From: Shewanella algidipiscicola
GTDB lineage: Bacteria; Pseudomonadota; Gammaproteobacteria; Enterobacterales; Shewanellaceae
Reading direction: 5' to 3'
DNA length: 64,000 nucleotides
Assembly (NCBI RefSeq): GCF_003605125.1
Contig: NZ_QPQT01000020.1
Coordinates: forward strand, 1 to 64,000
Shown here: piece by piece, positions 35,563 through 43,197 of the stretch
Layout: every line of letters begins with the position of its first letter
Numbering within the stretch: position 1 is the stretch's first letter
Notes under the pieces: generated by a model
The model's input: the letters and a program-made list of their open reading frames with translations, nothing else
Database searches by the model: none
What the model was told of the DNA's origin: nothing
Program-made: the position numbers and the translations under genes

Positions 35563-38322
35563 ATGCCTACTATTGCTGAAAACCCACTGATACTTGTGGA
35601 TGGTTCTTCTTATCTTTACCGCGCTTATTATGCCCCCCCTCACCTAACGAACTCGAAAGGCGAAGCCACTGGTGCCGTTTATGGCGTAATTAATATGCTG
35701 CGTAGCCTTCTCAAGCAATATAAGCCAACACAGATGGCCGTTGTATTCGATGCCAAGGGGAAAACGTTCCGTAATGATTTGTATGCAGAATATAAGGCGC
35801 ATCGCCCAACGATGCCTGATGACCTACGTTCGCAAATTGAACCGCTACACCGTATTGTGCGAGCACTTGGCCTGCCATTAGTCTGTGTGCCGGGTGTCGA
35901 AGCCGATGATGTTATTGGCACGATTGCGACTCAAGCGAGCAAAGAGGGACGCTCGGTATTGATCAGCACTGGCGATAAAGATATGGCGCAGCTAGTCGAT
36001 GACAATATCACCCTTATCAACACCATGACCAATACCATATTAGGGCCTGAAGAAGTACTCGAAAAGTTTGGCGTTGGCCCAGAATTGATTGTCGACCTAT
36101 TAGCACTGCAAGGCGATAAAGCCGATAACATTCCAGGCTTACCTGGTGTGGGTGAAAAAACCGCGCTGGCGATGCTTAATGGTGTTGGAGGGGTTGAGCA
36201 GATCTTAGCTCACCCAGAAAAAATGCCAGAGCTCGGCTTTCGGGGCGCTAAAACCATGCCAGCCAAAATTGCCGAACATGGCGAAATGCTAAGACTCTCA
36301 TATGAACTCGCTACCATTAAGTTAGATGTTGAATTAGACCAAGATTGGCATCAGCTGAATATCGCTCCAGCCGATAACGAAGAGTTGATCAAATGCTATG
36401 GCGAAATGGAATTCAAGCGTTGGCTTGCCGAAGTGCTCGATGGTAAAGGCGCTAATAGTATAACCAATGACTCACAGGGCGAAGATAGCACGCCTGTACC
36501 ACAAGATATCGATGCCAATTACATCACCATTTTAAGCTGGCAACAACTGGACGAGTGGATTGAAAAACTCGCTAGTGCCGAACTCTTTGCCGTCGATACC
36601 GAAACCACCAGCCTTAACTATATGCAGGCTAAGTTAGTCGGCTTATCCTTTGCTATTGAAGCGGGTCAGGCTGCGTATCTGCCACTTGGACATGATTATC
36701 CCGACGCGCCAGAACAACTGGACATGGCACAAGCTTTAGCCAAATTAACCCCACTACTCGAGGATGCTAGTATCAAAAAGGTTGGCCAAAACCTAAAGTA
36801 CGATATGAGTATTCTGGCCAACGTTGGGATCACGCTGCGCGGCATAGCCTTCGATACCATGCTCGAATCTTATGTATTTAATTCGGTCGCTTCGAAACAC
36901 AATATGGACGACTTAGCCCTTAAATATCTGGGACATAAGACTATCGGCTTCGAAGAGATTGCAGGTAAAGGCGCCAAGCAACTGACCTTCAATCAAATCC
37001 CGCTAGAGGTAGCAGCACCTTACGCCGCTGAAGATGCCGATATCACCCTAAGATTACATCAGCATTTGTGGCCAAGATTAGCCAAGGCCCCTGCACTCGC
37101 TAGCGTGTTCAGTGATATCGAATTGCCGCTGGTAAGCGTGCTATCACAAATTGAACGCCAAGGCGTGCTAATTGACAGCATGTTACTCGGCCAGCAAAGT
37201 GAAGAACTCGCACGAAAAATTGATGAGCTAGAACAAAAAGCTTACGACATCGCCGGCGAAACCTTTAATCTCAGCTCAACTAAACAGTTACAAGCCCTGT
37301 TTTTTGAGAAGCTCGGCTACCCTGTGATTAAGAAAACCCCCAAAGGCGCACCATCGACAGCCGAAGAGGTGTTAGTCGAACTGGCGCTCGACTATCCGTT
37401 ACCTAAAATACTGCTAGAGCACAGAAGCTTATCAAAGTTAAAAAGCACTTACACCGACAAGCTACCTTTGATGGTCGACGCAAATACTGGCAGAGTACAC
37501 ACTAGTTATCATCAAGCCAATGCTGCAACCGGTCGTTTATCGTCGAGTGAGCCTAACCTACAAAATATCCCAATCCGCACCGAAGAGGGTCGCCGCATTC
37601 GCCACGCCTTCATCGCGGGTGAAGGGCGTAAAATTCTGGCTGCCGATTACTCGCAAATCGAATTACGCATCATGGCACACCTATCGCAGGACCCAGGCTT
37701 ACTGAGCGCGTTTGCCGAGGGTAAAGATATTCATAGCGCGACCGCCGCTGAAGTCTTTGGCGTCGATTTTAGTGAGGTGAGCAGTGAACAACGTCGCCGC
37801 GCAAAAGCGGTCAATTTTGGCCTCATTTATGGCATGTCAGCCTTTGGGCTAGCACGCCAGCTTGATATCCCTCGCTCCGAAGCGCAAAAATATATCGACA
37901 TCTACTTTAAGCGCTACCCGGGTGTACTCAAGTATATGGAAGAAACCCGCGCCGCGGCAGCCGAACAAGGTTACGTATCAACGCTATTTGGCCGCAGGCT
38001 CTACCTACCAGCCATCAAAGATAGAAATGCCATGCGACGCCAAGCAGCTGAACGCGCCGCAATCAACGCCCCGATGCAAGGCACCGCTGCCGATATCATC
38101 AAGAAAGCGATGATTGATGTGGCACATTGGATTGCAAGCGACACTCAAGGCGAGATCACCATGATCATGCAGGTACACGATGAATTAGTTTTCGAAGTTG
38201 ATAGCGATAAAGCCGAGAGCTTAAAAGAAAAAGTCTGTCAATTAATGGCGAGCACTGCCAGTCTTGATGTCGAGCTACTGGCCGAGGCCGGTATTGGTGA
38301 CAACTGGGAACAGGCGCACTAA
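35563..38322 (+). CDS. polA: DNA polymerase I
   Basis: 919 residues. 5' nuclease domain about 1-300 (LVDGSSYLYRAYYAPP, GVEADDVIGTIA, GDKADNIPGLPGVGEKTA). The 3'-5' exonuclease about 325-520 keeps the acidic residues in FAVDTETTSLNYM and DMSILAN. Polymerase about 530-919: motif A AADYSQIELRIMAHLS, motif B RRRAKAVNFGLIYGMS, motif C MQVHDELVFEVD. It handles repair and Okazaki-fragment processing. Followed by Spot 42, as in enterobacteria. Confidence 0.97.
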   Translation: MPTIAENPLILVDGSSYLYRAYYAPPHLTNSKGEATGAVYGVINMLRSLLKQYKPTQMAVVFDAKGKTFRNDLYAEYKAHRPTMPDDLRSQIEPLHRIVRALGLPLVCVPGVEADDVIGTIATQASKEGRSVLISTGDKDMAQLVDDNITLINTMTNTILGPEEVLEKFGVGPELIVDLLALQGDKADNIPGLPGVGEKTALAMLNGVGGVEQILAHPEKMPELGFRGAKTMPAKIAEHGEMLRLSYELATIKLDVELDQDWHQLNIAPADNEELIKCYGEMEFKRWLAEVLDGKGANSITNDSQGEDSTPVPQDIDANYITILSWQQLDEWIEKLASAELFAVDTETTSLNYMQAKLVGLSFAIEAGQAAYLPLGHDYPDAPEQLDMAQALAKLTPLLEDASIKKVGQNLKYDMSILANVGITLRGIAFDTMLESYVFNSVASKHNMDDLALKYLGHKTIGFEEIAGKGAKQLTFNQIPLEVAAPYAAEDADITLRLHQHLWPRLAKAPALASVFSDIELPLVSVLSQIERQGVLIDSMLLGQQSEELARKIDELEQKAYDIAGETFNLSSTKQLQALFFEKLGYPVIKKTPKGAPSTAEEVLVELALDYPLPKILLEHRSLSKLKSTYTDKLPLMVDANTGRVHTSYHQANAATGRLSSSEPNLQNIPIRTEEGRRIRHAFIAGEGRKILAADYSQIELRIMAHLSQDPGLLSAFAEGKDIHSATAAEVFGVDFSEVSSEQRRRAKAVNFGLIYGMSAFGLARQLDIPRSEAQKYIDIYFKRYPGVLKYMEETRAAAAEQGYVSTLFGRRLYLPAIKDRNAMRRQAAERAAINAPMQGTAADIIKKAMIDVAHWIASDTQGEITMIMQVHDELVFEVDSDKAESLKEKVCQLMASTASLDVELLAEAGIGDNWEQAH

Positions 38323-38375
38323 TACAACACATCTCCAACGGCCAGCTGACTAAAGGCGCAGCATTTGAATTGATT

Positions 38376-38402
38376 AAGCCTCATTTAGTGTGAGGCTTTT
38401 TA
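38376..38402 (+). terminator. polA terminator
   Basis: AAGCCTCA (38376-38383), 7-nt loop, TGAGGCTT (38391-38398), followed by TTTATT. Confidence 0.8.
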
Positions 38403-38425
38403 TTGCAGTATAAGCCTCACACTAA
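38385..38425. repeat. 14-bp inverted repeat overlapping the polA terminator
   Basis: TTAGTGTGAGGCTT (38385-38398) and its perfect reverse complement AAGCCTCACACTAA (38412-38425), separated by 13 nt. The left arm is also the right arm of the terminator hairpin, so the two hairpins exclude each other. Confidence 0.8.
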
Positions 38426-38664
38426 TCCACCAGAGACGATCAACCTACTCACCTTTAGTCAGCACGAGCCATTAACCTGAAAAGTAATTTATTTTCATTT
38501 TGAGTATTTAAATCGATAAACTCTTATTTAAAAGAGCTAAATTGAAATTTTAAGATCAAAAAGCTGGCGTTTTTATCGCCATTTTTTAGATATCGCTCAC
38601 ATTATTGTCGTTTTTAACGAAAAACAGTTTCCCTAATTACGTCCAATACAGTATTATTCTCGGC

Positions 38665-38774
38665 GTAGGGTACAGAGGTTAAGATGTTCTATCTTTCAGA
38701 CCTTTTTTAATTCACTTATTAAGTGAATAGCCGAATTATGGCGCCTCAGCAATTTAATTGCTGGGGCTTTTTTT
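38665..38774 (+). ncRNA. spf: Spot 42 small RNA
   Basis: The 5' end GTAGGGTACAGAGGT, then AAGATGTTCTATCTTTCAGA, is nearly identical to E. coli Spot 42. The 3' end is a terminator hairpin GCCTCAGCAATT/AATTGCTGGGGC with a T-run. A -10 TATTAT at 38652-38657 places the start at 38665; the -35 is weak. Location between polA and engB is the conserved one. Spot 42 pairs with mRNAs of sugar and central metabolism and is repressed by CRP in E. coli. Confidence 0.95.
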
Positions 38775-38837
38775 CACCTGAAATTTATTTTAGAGCAAAT
38801 ACTTTAAGTCGTTCGAGATTCGCGCTATCATAAACTT

Positions 38838-38946
38838 ATTGAGAGCCATTGATCATCGATTAATGGAACTTGAGTCTTGTTGAATTTAGCTTCTCCTCAA
38901 AAGAGCTAATTTATTCGCCGATGGTTTATACCGTCGGTTTTTTTTT
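38838..38946 (+). ncRNA. Candidate small RNA downstream of Spot 42
   Basis: A promoter-like pair TTTAAG (38803-38808), 17 bp, TATCAT (38826-38831) precedes about 109 nt that end in a strong terminator: CCGATGGT, loop TTAT, ACCGTCGG and nine T (38918-38946). Inside are two more hairpins: CCATT/AATGG (38846-38866) and TAGCT/AGCTA (38887-38908), the latter with a C-rich loop TTCTCCTCAAA that is complementary to Shine-Dalgarno sequences. No convincing ORF is present. I do not recognise the family. A second sRNA downstream of spf is known in Vibrionaceae (from memory), so a relative is possible. Confidence 0.6.
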
Positions 38947-39013
38947 GCTTAAAATTCGGCTACTTCTCCCTGCTTCCTTTGTTATCAGCAACACCAGCTC
39001 AACTAACTTAAGC

Positions 39014-39044
39014 AAAAAAACGCCTCCACGAAGGAAGCGTTTTT
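39014..39044 (-). terminator. engB terminator
   Basis: Read on the minus strand: AACGCTTCC, loop TTCGT, GGAGGCGTT (one G-U pair), then a run of T. It sits 15 bp past the engB stop. Confidence 0.85.
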
Positions 39045-39059
39045 ACAGCACCTTGAATA

Positions 39060-39716
39060 CTACTCTTGGTCGGCTTCGGCCAAAGCCTCAACTAACCAGT
39101 CAGGGTGACACCATTCATTCAGTATGCTTAATACCTTAGGTTTTCCAGTGCCTTTTAATGACGAGAAAGGCTCAACTTTGACCGCATCACCGAAATCAAT
39201 TAGCGCCTTGCGAACTTCATTAACGGTTTTCATTCTAGCGCTTTGAGCTAACTTATCGCATTTCGTCAGTAGCGCGAGCACCGGAATATGACTATCAACA
39301 GCCCACTCAATCATCTGCATATCAAGATCTTTTAACGGATGACGGATATCCATTAAAACCACTAACCCACTTAAACATTCACGCTCTTGTAAATATTGGC
39401 CTAACGCTTGTTGCCACTTTTTCTTTAACGCTAGTGGGACTTGAGCAAAACCATAACCGGGCAAATCCACTAAACGGCGGTGCTCATCAAGCGCAAAGAC
39501 GTTAATTAACTGCGTACGCCCTGGAGTTTTACTGGTTCGGGCCAAACTTTTTTGTTCTGTAAGCTGGTTTAATGCGCTGGACTTTCCGGCGTTAGACCGG
39601 CCAGCAAATGCAATTTCAACACCCACATCTCCAGGCAAATGTTCATTGAGATGCGCGATATCAGGTGCGCTGATCAAAAATTTTGCCTGCCGAAAATCGA
39701 TACGAGAATCAGTCAC
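39060..39716 (-). CDS. engB: Ribosome biogenesis GTPase EngB (YihA/YsxC)
   Basis: About 218 residues from a GTG at 39716 with GGAG 6 bp upstream; a TTG at 39728 falls within that RBS. G1 AFAGRSNAGKSSALN, switch region TPGRTQLIN, G3 VDLPGYGFA and G4 LLTKCDKL are all present. It is an essential GTPase for 50S subunit assembly. Convergent with the Spot 42 locus and divergent from the cytochrome c4 gene. Confidence 0.94.
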   Translation of the reverse strand: MTDSRIDFRQAKFLISAPDIAHLNEHLPGDVGVEIAFAGRSNAGKSSALNQLTEQKSLARTSKTPGRTQLINVFALDEHRRLVDLPGYGFAQVPLALKKKWQQALGQYLQERECLSGLVVLMDIRHPLKDLDMQMIEWAVDSHIPVLALLTKCDKLAQSARMKTVNEVRKALIDFGDAVKVEPFSSLKGTGKPKVLSILNEWCHPDWLVEALAEADQE

Positions 39717-39884
39717 TACCCACTCCAAAATTTGTTCATTCTTTAGTTTAAATATCGAAGAGTTGCTTACATTTGCACAATTTCGTGTAAAATATTACTC
39801 CGATCACATAAATCATATTTTATCACGCTTGCAGGTCACTCTCGTAAGCTCAGGACAAAAAATTTAACTAAAAGTTGGAACGCC

Positions 39885-40505
39885 ATGAAAAAGCTAGCTA
39901 TTGCGCTATCAATTTTAGCCACATTATCGACTCCCGCTATTGCAGCAGGTGATGCTGAAGCGGGAAAGACTAAAGCAATCATTTGTTCTGCCTGTCACGG
40001 TGTTGATGGTAACAGCATGATAGACATGTACCCTAAAATTGCGGGGCAACAAGAGACTTACCTGAAGAAACAGCTACACGATTTACGTCAAGCGGCTCAC
40101 ACTGGTGGTAAAGAGGGCCGTAACGAGCCACTAATGAGCCCGATGGCTGCCGGACTAAGCGACCAAGATATTGAAGATCTATCCGCATTCTATGCTTCAC
40201 AATCCCTCACAATGACCGAAGTAAAAGATGTACCCGCATTAGGTGAGCAACTTTATAAAGGAGGTGATACTGTCCGTGGAATTACCGCCTGTATCGCTTG
40301 TCATGGCCCTAACGGTAAAGGTTCTGAAGCAGCGGGTTTCCCAGCAATTGCAGGGCAACACGCTAATTACATAAAAATTCAGCTAACTAAGTTCCACGAC
40401 TCTACTCGTAACAACGACTTAAATGGCATGATGCAAGACGTCGCGAAGAAATTAACTAGCGAAGATATCGAAGCACTAGCAAAATACGTTGCGAGTATTA
40501 AGTAA
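39885..40505 (+). CDS. Diheme cytochrome c4
   Basis: 206 residues with a signal peptide (MKKLAIALSILATLSTPAIA, cleavage at AAG) and two repeats, each with a heme site: CSACHGVDG (about 35-43) and CIACHGPNG (about 130-138). Internal symmetry and spacing match cytochrome c4, a periplasmic electron carrier to cytochrome oxidases. Methionine axial ligands are likely in PLMSPMAAGL and the matching site in the second half. Confidence 0.93.
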   Translation: MKKLAIALSILATLSTPAIAAGDAEAGKTKAIICSACHGVDGNSMIDMYPKIAGQQETYLKKQLHDLRQAAHTGGKEGRNEPLMSPMAAGLSDQDIEDLSAFYASQSLTMTEVKDVPALGEQLYKGGDTVRGITACIACHGPNGKGSEAAGFPAIAGQHANYIKIQLTKFHDSTRNNDLNGMMQDVAKKLTSEDIEALAKYVASIK

Positions 40506-40520
40506 TTAGTAAGCTTAATT

Positions 40521-40546
40521 AAAAAGGTGGTTATGACCACCTTTTT
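40521..40546 (+). terminator. Cytochrome c4 gene terminator
   Basis: AAAAAGGTGGT, loop TATG, ACCACCTTTTT: an 11-bp arm with T-run, 15 bp after the stop. Confidence 0.92.
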
Positions 40547-40805
40547 AATCGCACCAGGTTGACGCTTACGTCAACTGGCAAAAATCGAGCTTGACATAGA
40601 TCACAGATTTAGGTTTAATTGTGCCCGTACCGAGGTGAACCCAACTGTTTATCCAAAATTTATCTAATAACATTAAACAGATTTCGGTATGTAACATCAT
40701 TTAAGATATAAGAATAAAGCTAAACAATAACAATAATAATACTAAGACCACTCACTAATAAAATAATAAGAGTTGCACTTCGAGTTTGAAGTCCGGTCAT
40801 ACACT

Positions 40806-41169
40806 ATTTGGTAAGGATTATTGGTTAGGAAGGCCAATACGCTAATTAGCACTCACCTTACTCGTTCAGAAATGCTACTACTGAACTCAACGTTAAACCG
40901 ACAAGGATGGTTAAGTTATCGTCAAAGATGACGAACAATATTGTGATGTGTCATTGAGACCATCTACGGAAACTGTGGTCAGGAAGACAACAGGTGAATA
41001 AGAAAGTGTCTGGAAGACCGCAAACGATAAAAACTGCATGGATAGCAGACAAAAAAATAAGATGGAATCCGACTGGGAAAGTCGCATAGCAAGTAAGGAA
41101 ACTTGGAGTCAGAATTGAGTACCTAGGGTACTTTTTTGGAAGGCGACAGTCATACTGTCGCCTTTTTTT
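40806..41169 (+). ncRNA. csrC: CsrB/CsrC-type regulatory RNA (CsrA sponge)
   Basis: About 360 nt without a plausible gene contain 12 GGA motifs, many in the loops of short stems: ATTGG-TTAGGAAGG-CCAAT, GACCA...CGGA...TGGTC, GTCT-GGA-AGAC, CTGC-ATGGATA-GCAG, GACT-GGGAA-AGTC and AAGT-AAGGAA-ACTT. It ends in a strong terminator (41142-41169). This is the hallmark of RNAs that bind many CsrA dimers. The place between engB and yihI matches E. coli csrC, so I use that symbol. The 5' end is not fixed; no clear promoter was resolved. Confidence 0.88.
41142..41169 (+). terminator. Terminator of the Csr-type RNA
   Basis: GGCGACAGT, loop CAT, ACTGTCGCC and seven T. A smaller hairpin with T-run (GTACC-TAG-GGTAC, about 41119-41137) lies just before it. 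Confidence 0.93.
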
Positions 41170-41219
41170 ATGACAAAATGTACACTAGTGGAATCACCTA
41201 GAAGAGTCATTCGTTACCG

Positions 41220-41888
41220 ATGCGAAGATGCCCCCTGTGCCATAACGATAATACCGCCCCCTTCTATCAAGATAGAAAACGTTGCATATACCGATGTAAA
41301 ACCTGCATGTTACTATTTGCCGATGCTAATTCTCACTTGCCGCCCAAGGCAGAGCTCAATAAATACCAAACGGCAACCCAAAAACATAAAGCCACCAGCC
41401 AACTAATATTGAGCCTAGTAGGTCAAATCGAACAAGAGAGCAAAGCCCCCTTAACCGGACTTAATTTTGGCCGTGTAGTGACCCCAGCACTTGTCGATGA
41501 GTTAGCGATTAATGGCCACCAGTTGTATCAATACGACCCATTTTTTGCACCACAACATAAAGTGCTAAAACAGCAATACGACTTTATCTGTTGCTATAAA
41601 GTATTTGAACACTTTCGCTTCCCTAACAGGGAGTGGCGTTTACTCTGTTCATTGCTAAAACCGGGCGGATGGATGGCGATAAATACGCAATTGCTCACCG
41701 AGTTAACTGGCTTTTCTAAATGGCACCATAAGAATAATTTAACCCACGTCAGTTTTTATCAGCAGGCCACGTTCCAATACCTAGCATACCAAGCTGAATT
41801 TAAGCTATTATTCGCGTCAAACGATCTCATTTTGGTGCAAAAACCACCAAAATCTGATATAACACGCGACCCAAGTTCTCTTGTCTAA
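41220..41888 (+). CDS. Class I methyltransferase-like protein with N-terminal zinc ribbon
   Basis: 222 residues. Four cysteines at the N-terminus (RCPLCHN and YRCKTCMLLF) look like a zinc ribbon. The rest resembles a SAM methyltransferase: YDFICCYKVFEHF and LLKPGGWMAINTQLL fit motifs post-I and III-IV. The glycine-rich SAM loop (motif I) is replaced by TGLNFGRVVTPALVDEL, so SAM binding is uncertain. Substrate unknown. Weak RBS. Confidence 0.7.
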   Translation: MRRCPLCHNDNTAPFYQDRKRCIYRCKTCMLLFADANSHLPPKAELNKYQTATQKHKATSQLILSLVGQIEQESKAPLTGLNFGRVVTPALVDELAINGHQLYQYDPFFAPQHKVLKQQYDFICCYKVFEHFRFPNREWRLLCSLLKPGGWMAINTQLLTELTGFSKWHHKNNLTHVSFYQQATFQYLAYQAEFKLLFASNDLILVQKPPKSDITRDPSSLV

Positions 41889-41935
41889 TTTGATTAGATA
41901 AGTTCACGATATTTTTTGTAGTTGAGATTATTGCT

Positions 41936-42469
41936 ATGTCCCGTAACAAATCGCGCAAGATCAATGAGAATGCGCCTAAGAAACAGCCACGAACGAAAAA
42001 GCAAGACCGTGTAGTTGCCGGCAAAAAGCAAAATTCGGGCAACAAACCGGGCAGTCGTCATGACGAAAAGCAGATCCAGCAAACACAATCGGGAGCAGCG
42101 AGAGCCAAAGATCCTCGTCACGGCAGTAAGAAGCCTGTGGCCTTAAATCTACCAGCCGTTAAACCAGTAGAGAAAAAGCCTGCGGCTCCTAAAATGAGTG
42201 ATGAGCAGAAGCTACTTAAATTAGAAGATGATCCTCGTCTAAATTCGCTACTCGACATGTTAGAAGAGGGCAAAACATTAAACGCAGCCGATCAGAGCTG
42301 GCTTGATAAACAGCTGACTGAAATCGAACGTTTAATGGAGCGTCTCGGTATCAATGAAGAAGATGATTTAGAGCACGTAATGAAAACCACTGCAACGTCT
42401 GATGATGATTTGCTTGAGAAGTTTGAGTCTGGCGCTGATCTGCTAAAAGACTATCAACGTAAAGACTAA
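41936..42469 (+). CDS. yihI: Der GTPase-activating protein YihI
   Basis: 177 residues with a very basic, probably disordered N-terminus (about 1-80, MSRNKSRKINENAPKKQPR) and an acidic helical C-terminus (LLKLEDDPRLNSLLDMLEEG and LMERLGINEEDDLE). This is the YihI pattern. It stimulates the GTPase Der and tunes ribosome assembly. Near hemN and engB as in E. coli. Confidence 0.9.
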   Translation: MSRNKSRKINENAPKKQPRTKKQDRVVAGKKQNSGNKPGSRHDEKQIQQTQSGAARAKDPRHGSKKPVALNLPAVKPVEKKPAAPKMSDEQKLLKLEDDPRLNSLLDMLEEGKTLNAADQSWLDKQLTEIERLMERLGINEEDDLEHVMKTTATSDDDLLEKFESGADLLKDYQRKD

Positions 42470-42488
42470 TGCACTCGCATTACGACTT

Positions 42489-42513
42489 AATGGCATCGAA
42501 TTCGATGCCATTT
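42489..42513 (+). terminator. Probable yihI terminator
   Basis: AATGGCATCG, loop AATT, CGATGCCATT, then TCTATAT. The stem is strong and the T-run weak. Confidence 0.65.
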
Positions 42514-42553
42514 CTATATCTACTCCCCTAACACAGCTTATTTGGACCTGATT

Positions 42554-43021
42554 ATGACGACTTCACTTATGATTATCGGTGCCTTAATTATTATTGGGCT
42601 TGCAGGCTACGCCGCCCACCTACTGATAAAATTAAAGCAGCAGACTCGGCAACAGCAAGCACAACAGGCCGCTCAACAGCAAGCTATCGAGGCTCGAGAG
42701 CAAGAGCTGCTCGGCAATATTCATTATATTGCAGCGGCGATGCTAGAGGAGCGCTGTGAGCTCTCAGAGGGAGTGATGCGCATCGGTAAGCTGTTTGGTA
42801 TTTTGGGTCATACAGAGCAAGTCATCAGCCGTTATCCTGCATTGTTTGCCCATTTCGAGGTTATTGAGCAGCACCCCATCATGGAGCAGCGTCAAGCACT
42901 CGCTAAACAGCAGCGAATGAAGCTCGACTTGATCAGAATGAAATCAGAGGCGGCGCTTGAAGCCGATATCAACCAAGAAGCGCAGCAACTGATTAAGGAT
43001 TACGCCCTTTACGCAAAATAG
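42554..43021 (+). CDS. DUF2489 family membrane-anchored protein
   Basis: About 155 residues from the ATG at 42554 (GGA upstream); a TTG at 42542 is also open. One N-terminal membrane segment (about 4-25, LMIIGALIIIGLAGYAAHLLI), a Gln-rich coiled coil, then a helical domain with LLGNIHYIAAAMLEERCELSEGVMRIGKLF. The family is of unknown function and usually sits near hemN. Confidence 0.78.
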   Translation: MTTSLMIIGALIIIGLAGYAAHLLIKLKQQTRQQQAQQAAQQQAIEAREQELLGNIHYIAAAMLEERCELSEGVMRIGKLFGILGHTEQVISRYPALFAHFEVIEQHPIMEQRQALAKQQRMKLDLIRMKSEAALEADINQEAQQLIKDYALYAK

Positions 43022-43129
43022 CGGCGTGAGTCGGCGCACAAATTTTACTTCGCACCACAGACATTTGGTCTAAATTCAAGGATATTCATCGGCTACTATT
43101 ACTTGCAGTGTTAATTTGCAACGCAGATC

Positions 43130-43152
43130 AATGTTATTAATCTGATAACATT
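43130..43152. promoter_or_regulatory. Perfect palindrome upstream of hemN, candidate operator
   Basis: AATGTTAT (43130-43137), N7, ATAACATT (43145-43152). It lies 46-68 bp before the hemN start, at a typical promoter position. It does not match the FNR or CRP consensus. Confidence 0.45.
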
Positions 43153-43197
43153 GCATACTTCGCTTGTTGCTAATTTACCACCTTCGGAGGACACGCC

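Noticed and set aside
38586..38601. CRP site upstream of Spot 42
   Set aside because: The right half TCACA is present but the left half (TTAGA) is poor.
38870..39139. 89-codon ORF after Spot 42
   Set aside because: It runs through two terminators and into antisense of engB; the RNA structures explain the region better.
41170..41406. 78-codon ORF starting at the Csr RNA terminator
   Set aside because: Overlaps the methyltransferase-like gene in another frame and has no protein-like features.
43110..43135. FNR box upstream of hemN
   Set aside because: Only the half-site ATCAA is present; the other half does not match TTGAT.
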